Assembly (NCBI RefSeq): GCF_041379945.2
Contig: NZ_JBFTXJ020000011.1
Span: forward strand, 1-64,000
DNA: 64,000 nucleotides
Direction: 5' to 3'
Origin: Aneurinibacillus sp. REN35
Lineage (GTDB): Bacteria; Bacillota; Bacilli; Aneurinibacillales; Aneurinibacillaceae
The notes under the pieces were generated by a model. The model searched no databases and was not told where the DNA came from. It saw nothing but the letters and a program-made list of their open reading frames with translations. Positions 58,201 to 64,000 of this stretch are shown piece by piece. Position numbers and translations under genes: made by a program. Position 1 is the first letter of the stretch; the number at the start of each line of letters is the position of its first letter.

Positions 58201-58593
58201 GCTAAACGCATATCCACCTATGTGGGTTACACTGTCTGGAATGGTCACGCTCGTTAATTGATTAATCGAAAAAGCATGATCATGTATGGTGATTACGCTG
58301 TCCGGAATGGTCACGCTCGTTACATTCCTTCGAGAAAAAGCGCGAGTCCCTATTTCAGTCACTGTCAAATCGCTAGAAGGGCCCACCTTTGAAGGAATGA
58401 CAACATCCCCTCCGCTTCCATTATAAAAAGTAATCTTTGCCGTTCCATTACTGTTCTCCGTGTACGTAAAATCCCCATGTGTTGCCGCCTTCGCTTCGCG
58501 CATGCCCGTTCCCGACCAAATACCAAGCAAAAGCACCATTAGTACTGCAGACCATGCTGCTATTTTGCACCCTTTACTGCCACCTTTTTTCAC
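55249..58593 (-). CDS. S-layer-homology surface protein with BspA-type leucine-rich repeats
   Basis: A 1114-residue secreted protein. The signal peptide (about 1-36) ends in REAKA. About 230 residues of BspA-type repeats follow, each near 23 residues with SVTIPDSVT and an F...N...L spacing. Then come two copies of a 170-residue unit (VSVSFQP... to VYARDN.GN.AVETI) separated by one further BspA-like block. A glycine/serine linker and a ZU5-like beta domain ending in a DHFTKFAVL motif precede three SLH domains (for example GYPDGTFKPDNPISRAEF) that bind secondary wall polymers. The GTG start at 58593 has GGAGGAGTGA upstream, although spaced long. It lies downstream of a two-component pair on the same strand; its ligand is unknown. 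Confidence 0.9.
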   Translation of the reverse strand: MKKGGSKGCKIAAWSAVLMVLLLGIWSGTGMREAKAATHGDFTYTENSNGTAKITFYNGSGGDVVIPSKVGPSSDLTVTEIGTRAFSRRNVTSVTIPDSVITIHDHAFSINQLTSVTIPDSVTHIGGYAFSENQLTNVTILGNLISMGERTFQKNQLGSLTLPDSVTTIGYGAFEDNRLTSVTLPADLTSLGPYAFARNQLTSVTIPNRVTKIGEGTFTNNRLASVTIPDSVTSLGYLAFAHNELTSVTIPARVNSIDEVAFLNNRLTEAIIEGPSTRISTNSFNNNSSPIMVGYQNIKNYASSQGFGYKEIVSVSFQPNGDSSWAQSHSTDVDVVSSYITGIQAYQWTKAEARPNSSGWQEFSSGDTISTPSEAGSLVLHVRFKDRNGYESFYYSNRFNVDQSPPVIQLSTGASSPSNQNVAITATIDDPHSGLQLTKWASGTQPLSYFSAGGGTSFTKSFNVTDNGTYTVYARDNVGNEAVETIVVSYDGDFEYADNKDGTATIVSYKGSGGNIVIPSKVSDADLIVTAIGENAFKSKNVTNVTIPALVTSIDQQAFMGNPTLIMVGYENIRNYASSHNFGYKEIVSVSFQPKGHSNWAPTHSTDVEVVSYIAGTQAYQWTKTEEQPNSSGWQEFSSGDTISTSSETGSLVLHVRFKDENEYESLYHSDSFNVDQSPPTIHLTSSSANQNATITAKIDDSHSGLELTKWASGAQPLSYFSTGGGTSFTSSFEVKKNGTYTVYARDNAGNKAVETIAINNIGNNGGSGGSGGLGGDGRSGSGNNLGVITSTNGTITIPVGSSGEVHLGGEVVIKAPNGAAEQELRITIEKLIATSVPLTDQEQLVSQPFEVLKNFNNNFKKPVTLSIKFDPAKVGKNQKIALYYYDEEKKRWVEIGGQINDEWITAQVDHFTKFAVLAVDIKKDGSKATPKQPEPTFTDIIGHWGERSIIRAAAQKHVSGYPDGTFKPDNPISRAEFMVMLVGALKLEGSGTSLTFKDQAKIGSWAKQAVALAVEAGIVSGYEDGSLRPDAPITRAETASMIARAQEISLDANARSGFTDDEDIPNWAKGAVEAMRKLGIVSGRGDNKFSPNDTTTRAEAVVMLLRMLEYKNE
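56325..56850 (-). repeat. Internal repeat of the SLH gene, downstream copy
   Basis: Encodes the VSVSFQPKGHSNWAPTHS to VYARDNAGNKAVETI unit, closely similar to the copy at 57133-57675. Confidence 0.8.
57133..57675 (-). repeat. Internal repeat of the SLH gene, upstream copy
   Basis: Encodes the VSVSFQPNGDSSWAQSHS to VYARDNVGNEAVETI unit, the partner of 56325-56850. Confidence 0.8.
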
Positions 58594-58801
58594 TCTGAAT
58601 CTCACTCCTCCAATTTCATTACTAGTAGAATTGGCCCTCAGAAGCAGGACAGCTCCGGAAGAACGCAAAGTCGCTAACTATGTCACAAATAGCAAGAACG
58701 TAAAATCTATATCAATTTTCTGCTTCATTATATCAATTCATTCGTATGCATAAAGAAAGTTAAAGAAAACTTTAACATCATAGAAGATGGACACGCAGCA
58801 T

Positions 58802-58829
58802 AAAAAAGAGGCTCGCGTTCGAGCCTCTT
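58802..58829 (-). terminator. Terminator overlapping the response-regulator stop
   Basis: AAGAGGCTCG pairs with CGAGCCTCTT and on the minus strand is followed by TTTTTA. The stem begins within the stop codon. It separates the two-component genes from the SLH gene, whose upstream gap (58594-58827) must hold its own promoter. Confidence 0.85.
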
Positions 58830-59511
58830 ACCCTGTTGTGAACCTATAACCGATGCCTCGTACCGTAACGATCCATTTAGGATCAGACGGGTCGGATTCT
58901 ATCTTCTTGCGGAGATTGCTGATATGAACTGCCACTGTTCTTGTATCTTCTAAGTAGTTCGTGCCCCAAATCTGTTGAAGCAGCGTCGAAGAATCAATAA
59001 TCTGATTAGGCGATTGCGCCATATGGGCCAGTAAGCCGAATTCTTTCTTGGACAGCTCTACGAATTGACCATCCAGATAAACATTCTGCGTGACAAAATC
59101 GAGCGTCATCCCGGGAAACTCCAAATACCGATCTGTGGCGATAGCGGACGTACGTCGCAGGTGCGCCTTGATTTTGGCAATCAACACTTTCGGACTGATC
59201 GGTTTCGTCACGTAGTCGTCTCCACCATCGGTCAGTGCACGGATTTTCACTTCGTCTTCCTGTCTGCTGCTCAGAAAAATAATGACTGCGCTCGTCACGT
59301 TGCGCACCGTCTGGCACCACTGTATGCCGTTCTCATTAGTCAGCATAATATCGAGCACAATCAAATCCGGTCTGAATTTTTCAACAAGCTTACTTGCTGC
59401 GTCGCAGTTGTGGGCTGCGGCAACCTGAAACCCTTCATTCTCGCAATACGCTCGAATTATTTCACAGAGGTGAAGATCATCGTCTACAATGAGTATTTTG
59501 CTATGTTTCAT
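58828..59511 (-). CDS. OmpR-family response regulator
   Basis: A 227-residue regulator from the ATG at 59511 (MKHSKILIVDDDLHLCE). A GTG at 59520 is also possible. The receiver has VDDD and phospho-acceptor Asp in VLDIMLTNENG; two usual residues of the beta-3 loop are changed (TNENG instead of PGxxG). The winged helix has VAVHISNLRKKIESDP and GIGYRF. It overlaps the end of the kinase gene by a few bases if the GTG is used. It may control the SLH gene next to it. Confidence 0.9.
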   Translation of the reverse strand: MKHSKILIVDDDLHLCEIIRAYCENEGFQVAAAHNCDAASKLVEKFRPDLIVLDIMLTNENGIQWCQTVRNVTSAVIIFLSSRQEDEVKIRALTDGGDDYVTKPISPKVLIAKIKAHLRRTSAIATDRYLEFPGMTLDFVTQNVYLDGQFVELSKKEFGLLAHMAQSPNQIIDSSTLLQQIWGTNYLEDTRTVAVHISNLRKKIESDPSDPKWIVTVRGIGYRFTTG

Positions 59512-59516
59512 CGTGT

Positions 59517-61700
59517 TCACCCGCCTTGCTCCATTTCATTGGTCATGACCGGCAAAGCAATAAAAAAGGAGCTTTCAGCTTTGCCTGTGCTTTCTGCCCA
59601 TATTTTCCCTTCGTGAGCTTCGACGATTTCCTTGGCAATTGCCAGGCCTAAGCCGCTCCCCATCGAAGTTTGCTCAAACCCAGAAGGATAATGTTTGTAA
59701 TTTCGTTCGAAGATGCGCTCCAGATGCTCTGGTTGGATGCCGCTTCCTGTGTTCTTCATTTCGATCACCGCATACTTAGCCCCATCTATCTCCCAAAAGG
59801 ATAATGATAACGCAATCATTCCTCTGCGCGGCGTAAATTTCAACGCGTTAGTCATTACATTGGACAACGCTTGCTCATATCGAAGTGGGTCCGCATACAC
59901 GTGCAAAGAAGTGTCTTCGTGATCGGGGGGCAGTGAAATGGTCAGTTTCCCATTTAGTTCCGCATCTTTAATAACCCATTCATATTGCTGCCAAAATTCG
60001 CGGATAAACGATTGCATTGGTACCGCGCGCATTGCAAAAGAAATTTGACTCGTCTCCAGATGCGACAGGAATGAGAGGTCCTCTATCATACGGTTAAGCC
60101 ATACCGTCTTGTCGTAAACAAATTTTAAGTAGGTCTGGGATTTTTCTGGCTTTACGTTATCCTGCACTGCTTCGACATAACCGAGCATCGTAGAAAGCGG
60201 AGCTTTCAAATCGTGCGTAATATAGGATAACAATTTCTTGCGCCCTTCCTCCGAACGCAGCAATTGATCGTAGGCTTGTCTGAGGCTTTCGTTCGAAGCT
60301 GACAATTCGTTCGTGCGTTCCAATACGATTCGCTCTAGATTTTGATTGACATGGAATAAATTGTCGTTAGCCGCGGCCAGCTCCAGCGCCGCCTTTTCCT
60401 CGTTCTCGGCCGCCTTGGCAAACCTGGTTGACAATAAATACATCTGTGCAAACGTAAAGATCAGAAGTCCCCAAGTGGACGAATTTCCGAGCAGAAGCTT
60501 TTCATTGTAATAGAGAAAATCGTTGATCACGGATGCAAATGTAATTACGGAGACTGTCAAAAAAATGGCTGCTCCTTCTTTTTTTTGCATGGTAGCTTTG
60601 CACAGAGCATAAAGAAAATAGATCAAGTGAACAACAATAATGACTTCGTATGCTAGCAGCGTGTGTGTATAGATGCGAGCTGGCGCGACGACAACAATCA
60701 GACAGAAAATGGTCGCTAGCCAGCGCGAAGCTATCTGGAACCAGGAAGGTACTTCTTTGAATAAATGATAGAAATACATGGTGAAAATATACGTTCCGCT
60801 ATATAGCGCCAGATACTCGATTTTAATCTGAACGCCCCATGGAAAACTCGGAAACCATTTCGTTAGAATCAGCTCTCCGACAAGCAATGAGCGAATGGCC
60901 CAGATGATGGAGAACAATCCGAAGTATAGCATTGCTTTGTCTTTCCGACGTTGCATATACAGCATGAGATGGTACGCGCCAATGATGAGCAAGCTTGCTG
61001 TTACGAACATCTCAAAGGCGATTTTTAAGTTCGTGCTTGTCGTCATTGCATCGCTGTCGCCGAGCTCAATATATTTGGTAATACCGCCCCTTAAATGATG
61101 AAAGTTAGCCACCTGCATCACTAGTTCAACTTGATCTTTTTCTGGCTGGAAATAAATCTGCTTAGTAGCTAGGCTCGGTACAGTGTTACTTCGATCCGTC
61201 CCTACTTGACCTACTTCGGTATACAATTTACCGTTGATCCACAGCTTATACGAATGAAATATCGTAGGGATTCTTAGGACGAGGTTTTTTTCCATATCCT
61301 GTTCGCGAATATGCAGCATTAAACGAAATGTCGCATACCCGTCGCCAGTCAGATGCTGCCCTTCCCAAACATATCCGTTCCAAGAGTGCGGCAATGCAAT
61401 CAAATGCTTGGTTTTCAGCGGATGCTCCTGCCCAAATTCGGCAGGAGTAAGGAAAACCTTCCAGTAAAATTCCCATTCTCCCTGAAGCATTACTGATTGC
61501 TCGGATAAGTCTCTTTCTCGCAAATCAAGAGCCCCGTCTTTAGCGGCTGTTGTTACAGATGCTGGTTCACTGCATCCAGATAAACATAGCATCAAACCAA
61601 AGATGATCCCTAAGTTGATGATGCTAAGCCTAATCTTTGAAATACTCAACACCTCTTCTTTATTCATTTCGTTTTCGAAATAAGTTACGTCATCATTCAC
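59517..61700 (-). CDS. 7TMR-DISM sensor histidine kinase
   Basis: A hybrid-like sensor of up to 727 residues. The N-terminus has a lipoprotein-type signal ending LCLSGC, then an extracellular beta domain of the 7TMR-DISM type (QGEWEFYW, SWNGYVWEG). Seven membrane helices (about 220-415), a coiled coil, HisKA with YITHDLKAPLS and HATPase with NVMTNALKFT and GSGLGLAIA follow. Several upstream codons are possible starts (61700, 61667, or a TTG near 61646), none with a good ribosome site. It is paired with the response regulator after it. The signal is unknown; relatives are linked to carbohydrate or envelope sensing. Confidence 0.88.
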   Translation of the reverse strand: MNDDVTYFENEMNKEEVLSISKIRLSIINLGIIFGLMLCLSGCSEPASVTTAAKDGALDLRERDLSEQSVMLQGEWEFYWKVFLTPAEFGQEHPLKTKHLIALPHSWNGYVWEGQHLTGDGYATFRLMLHIREQDMEKNLVLRIPTIFHSYKLWINGKLYTEVGQVGTDRSNTVPSLATKQIYFQPEKDQVELVMQVANFHHLRGGITKYIELGDSDAMTTSTNLKIAFEMFVTASLLIIGAYHLMLYMQRRKDKAMLYFGLFSIIWAIRSLLVGELILTKWFPSFPWGVQIKIEYLALYSGTYIFTMYFYHLFKEVPSWFQIASRWLATIFCLIVVVAPARIYTHTLLAYEVIIVVHLIYFLYALCKATMQKKEGAAIFLTVSVITFASVINDFLYYNEKLLLGNSSTWGLLIFTFAQMYLLSTRFAKAAENEEKAALELAAANDNLFHVNQNLERIVLERTNELSASNESLRQAYDQLLRSEEGRKKLLSYITHDLKAPLSTMLGYVEAVQDNVKPEKSQTYLKFVYDKTVWLNRMIEDLSFLSHLETSQISFAMRAVPMQSFIREFWQQYEWVIKDAELNGKLTISLPPDHEDTSLHVYADPLRYEQALSNVMTNALKFTPRRGMIALSLSFWEIDGAKYAVIEMKNTGSGIQPEHLERIFERNYKHYPSGFEQTSMGSGLGLAIAKEIVEAHEGKIWAESTGKAESSFFIALPVMTNEMEQGG

Positions 61701-61857
61701 AGCTATTTTTTATAGATACAATAATTTCACTATATTATCCTTAAATCTGGTTCTTTGTGTACACTAAAAATTCTACATTTTATCTGATTCCCCTGCTTTC
61801 GGCTCAGAATGACAAAGGCTTTAGAGTCTAGCCATCGAAAATATTTGTCTTTTATTT

Positions 61858-61974
61858 ATGGCAAAAGATAACGGAAACTGGAACTATCCCCTTGTTGTAG
61901 CAGCGGGATTTGGGATCTTCTGTCTAGATTGTCTATCACAAAGAAAAATGTTAAAGCAGGCGTATGAGGGGTAG
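61858..61974 (+). pseudogene. Small ORF ending in a PhnB-gene relic
   Basis: A 38-codon frame beginning MAKDNGNWNYPLVVAAGFG. Its last codons read LKQAYEG and stop, identical to the end of the PhnB-like protein at 54397-54897. No ribosome site is visible. I read it as decayed sequence fused to the 3' end of a lost PhnB copy. The flanks (61701-61857) show no other gene. Confidence 0.5.
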
Positions 61975-62039
61975 GTTGCGCTATAGGGATATTTATGCTG
62001 CCCTACAACAATTGCAAATTACATGTATGGTTTTTAAGA
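61951..62039. repeat. Direct repeat copy 2 (PhnB gene end and downstream)
   Basis: From TTAAAGCAGGCGTATGAGGGG to TTTTTAAGAG, matching 54874-55010 but lacking about 48 central bases. With copy 1 it brackets the two-component/SLH block. Confidence 0.8.
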
Positions 62040-62061
62040 GTGGGTCCTTTGATCTCACTCT
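62031..62061 (+). terminator. Terminator-like hairpin
   Basis: AAGAGTGGGTC...GATCTCACTCTT with TTT, a diverged copy of the hairpin at 54122-54150. Confidence 0.6.
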
Positions 62062-62113
62062 TTTTGCGTTTAACGTTTCATTAATAAACTCCAATACCTG
62101 TGTTAACGCCCAT

Positions 62114-62141
62114 AACAAATGATCATTGCACCCATATAGTA
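62114..62141 (+). promoter_or_regulatory. Probable sigma-K promoter of the Ig-like gene
   Basis: AACA at 62114-62117 carries the AC of the -35 (62115-62116). After a 16-base spacer comes CATATAGTA (62133-62141), matching the sigma-K -10 CATANNNTA. It is 35 bases before the start codon at 62177. Confidence 0.6.
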
Positions 62142-62176
62142 AAAGATGGATATCTAATTTGGGAAGGAGAAAAAGC

Positions 62177-63400
62177 ATGGCGACCGAAAGCATTACCACA
62201 TTAACGAGTTCGCCCAATCCTTCTGCATATGGTCAGTCCGTGACTTTTACGGCCACAGTAGTAAGTGTTCCTCCAGGCTTAGGAACACCAACGGGGACGG
62301 TTACGTTTACGGAAGGAGCTACCGTTTTAGGAACGGCTTCGTTAGATGGCGGCGGCACAGCAGCGTTAACGACGAACGGATTGAGCGCAGGTACACACCA
62401 GATTACAGCTATCTATTCAGGCGATGCTAATTTTCAGGGAAGCGCATCAGCACCTGTGAGCCAGATCGTCAATCAAGCCAGCACGACGACCACGTTAACG
62501 AGTTCGCCCAATCCCTCTGCATATGGTCAGCCTGTAACCTTTACAGCCACGGTAGTAAGTGTTCCCCCGGGCTTAGGAACACCAACGGGCACGGTTACGT
62601 TTACGGAAGGAGCTACCGTTTTAGGAACGGCTTCGTTAGATGGCGACGGCACAGCAGCGTTAACGACGAACGGATTGAGCGCAGGTACACACCAGATTAC
62701 AGCTATCTATTCAGGCGATGCCAATTTTCAGGGGAGTACATCAGCACCTGTGGATCAGGTCGTCAATCCAATGAGCTGCCTTTTACAAGCAAGCTGTTTT
62801 CTATCGGATGAAAATGGTCGCCCCTTAGATCCACTGGCTAAAGGATCGATTGTATGCGGTGAAATTTTGCAGAAGGATGGACGTAAGGAGATACCAATCG
62901 TTTTGCCAAATGGAGAAAGAATCACCCTGCAAAAGGTGACAATCAGGAAGAAAGGGTTTGTTGTTGTACAAATTACGAGTGCAACCACTATGCAGCGCAC
63001 GCAGCCCATCCCGTTTCACATAGTGGAAACATTTCTCCTCTGTGTCCCTCCCAAAACAAATATTCATTGCGAGATCACAAGTTTTGAATGCGAAGTAAAC
63101 TTCTGGTGTGACACGCATCAAAATATTCAGCAGTTCCATATAGCTTTAACCTTATGTCAGTCTGTAGAAGTTGAGGGGAAAGTCACACTCATGGTGGAAG
63201 GTATAGACTGTCAGCCTCGTGAAGAATTATTCTCGTCCTGTTCCTCACCACATATCCCTTCTTCTATACGTAGTACAGCCTCAAGTCAGAATAACGAACA
63301 AGAAATGGTCTGTGTACAGAGTACAAAAATCTATGACTGGGTTACTCGACCCGTTAACAGTACGATAAGTATCCCGTTTGATCAAGTGAAATGGATGTAG
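62177..63400 (+). CDS. Leaderless protein with two Ig-like (Big_3) repeats and a Cys-rich C-terminus
   Basis: A 407-residue protein starting MATESITTLTSSPNPSAYGQ, with AAGGAGAA spaced well before the ATG. There is no signal peptide. Two Ig-like domains of the bacterial group-3 type, 98 residues apart and almost identical (PTGTVTFTEGATVLGTASL), make up the first half. The second half is rich in cysteine (about a dozen) and ends with VCVQSTKIYDWVTRP. I recall a similar closing motif from spore-surface proteins, but I cannot confirm the family. The sigma-K-like promoter and lack of a signal fit assembly on the spore surface from the mother cell. Confidence 0.75.
   Translation: MATESITTLTSSPNPSAYGQSVTFTATVVSVPPGLGTPTGTVTFTEGATVLGTASLDGGGTAALTTNGLSAGTHQITAIYSGDANFQGSASAPVSQIVNQASTTTTLTSSPNPSAYGQPVTFTATVVSVPPGLGTPTGTVTFTEGATVLGTASLDGDGTAALTTNGLSAGTHQITAIYSGDANFQGSTSAPVDQVVNPMSCLLQASCFLSDENGRPLDPLAKGSIVCGEILQKDGRKEIPIVLPNGERITLQKVTIRKKGFVVVQITSATTMQRTQPIPFHIVETFLLCVPPKTNIHCEITSFECEVNFWCDTHQNIQQFHIALTLCQSVEVEGKVTLMVEGIDCQPREELFSSCSSPHIPSSIRSTASSQNNEQEMVCVQSTKIYDWVTRPVNSTISIPFDQVKWM
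62201..62770 (+). repeat. Tandem repeat of two 294-base units
   Basis: TTAACGAGTTCGCCCAATCC begins at 62201 and again at 62495. The units are nearly identical, each encoding one Ig-like domain, which points to recent duplication or gene conversion. Confidence 0.88.
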
Positions 63401-63506
63401 CTTCAAGTAAGACGAGGACACGCGTATATTTTTGTATGCATGTATCTTTGTCCCTTTCCTTCTATCCTCCTCTAGCATTGTATAACGTAGGGGGAGGTGA
63501 TCGTAT

Positions 63507-63953
63507 ATGGCAGGAAAATCAAAGAATTTCAAAGCCAAACTGAAGCAATCCCGAAGTTCTGTTAGGCGTGTTACACAGCTTGAACGCTTTTCTTTAAGTG
63601 GTGATATTGGTGGAGAACGGTCATTTAGCATTTCTGGCCGGAGGAATCGAAGTGTACAAGTGATCACAGTTGGTGTAATTTCATCGGCAAGCTTGGTGCT
63701 TAAAGGTGCTCGCTTTAATTTTCAAAACAGAAACATGCGGCTGCGCGTGCAGGTAAGAGGATCTAGAGCTTTTTGGCAGTCAACATCCAATAAACAGGAT
63801 TTCCCTAATTTAAACCGGGTTCTGTTTACTGAATCGGCTGAAGCTAGAGGCGTAGAACTCGTTGTTTCTGTGGTTAATGTCAGCGGAAATCGTGCGGTAC
63901 TTTGTCCGCAAGATGGATGGTGGCTTGATTTTGCCCTTAACAAAAGATCATAA
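63507..63953 (+). CDS. Small basic beta-rich protein of unknown function
   Basis: A 148-residue protein, MAGKSKNFKAKLKQSRSSV, with a strongly basic first 50 residues and a later beta-strand-rich part (VQVITVGVISSASLVLKG). No signal peptide, membrane segment or known motif is visible. The ATG has an excellent GGGGGAGGTGAT ribosome site and a terminator follows, so the gene is likely real. It lies 106 bases after the Ig-like gene on the same strand. I do not recognise a family. Confidence 0.65.
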   Translation: MAGKSKNFKAKLKQSRSSVRRVTQLERFSLSGDIGGERSFSISGRRNRSVQVITVGVISSASLVLKGARFNFQNRNMRLRVQVRGSRAFWQSTSNKQDFPNLNRVLFTESAEARGVELVVSVVNVSGNRAVLCPQDGWWLDFALNKRS

Positions 63954-63967
63954 AGGCAATCAAGAGG

Positions 63968-63997
63968 AACGCTCTCAGTAGGGGAGCGTTCTTTTTT
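63968..63997 (+). terminator. Terminator at the right end
   Basis: GAACGCTC pairs with GAGCGTTC and is followed by TTTTTT. Confidence 0.88.
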
Positions 63998-64000
63998 AAT

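Noticed and set aside
63440-63484. Sigma-K promoter for the last gene (CATGTATCT or CATTGTATA)
   Set aside because: Both -10 candidates have mismatches and no AC lies at the right distance.

Overview
The window is the replication-origin region of a spore-forming Gram-positive bacterium of the order Bacillales. Gene order and protein sequences look most like the Paenibacillaceae (Aneurinibacillus or Brevibacillus type), but the genus is inferred, not proven. It contains dnaA with DnaA-box clusters on both sides, noc, soj and spo0J with three parS sites, the sporulation genes spoIIIJ and yyaC, remB, and the walRK operon.

Reading left to right, the 5' end of a 16S rRNA gene and its promoter lie on the minus strand (1-474). 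The initiation operon follows, also on the minus strand: gyrA, gyrB, remB, recF, yaaA, dnaN, dnaA (657-9681). The bipartite oriC occupies the dnaA-dnaN gap and the region upstream of dnaA (8102-10170). From there genes run on the plus strand: rpmH, rnpA, spoIIIJ, khpB, mnmE, mnmG, rsmG, noc, soj, spo0J. Then come a cysteine-desulfurase-like gene, a DUF554 gene, yyaC (minus), a DUF3343 gene, an mscS-type channel, a DUF951 gene, a 50-residue minus-strand ORF, ychF, rpsF-ssb-rpsR, yybS-gdpP-rplI, dnaB carrying a full-length intein, purA, an M23 peptidase, walR-walK-walH-walI-walJ-htrA, a yyzF-like gene and rlmH (to 43920). Essential genes are co-oriented with the fork on each side of oriC.

From about 43.9 kb the window is accessory. 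It holds a VOC-alkC-tetR operon with a palindromic operator, a divergent WYL-regulator/effector-binding pair, and an internally deleted aminoglycoside phosphotransferase relic. A response regulator, ABC transporter, histidine kinase and serine hydrolase cassette follows, with phased direct repeats at its internal promoter. After DUF1963 and PhnB-type genes comes a 200-bp IS-derived relic. A minus-strand block, lying between two copies of a PhnB-downstream repeat, then encodes a 7TMR-DISM histidine kinase, its response regulator and a large BspA-repeat/SLH surface protein. The window ends with a leaderless Ig-like repeat protein preceded by a sigma-K-type promoter and a small basic protein of unknown function.

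The least ordinary items are the DnaB intein with both LAGLIDADG motifs, the DnaA-box cluster between yyzF and rlmH, the Ig-like protein with an apparent sporulation promoter, the SLH/two-component block with its flanking repeats, and the small minus-strand ORF between the DUF951 gene and ychF. I did not find a clear, wholly new multi-gene system. The accessory cassettes resemble known module types with unusual details.
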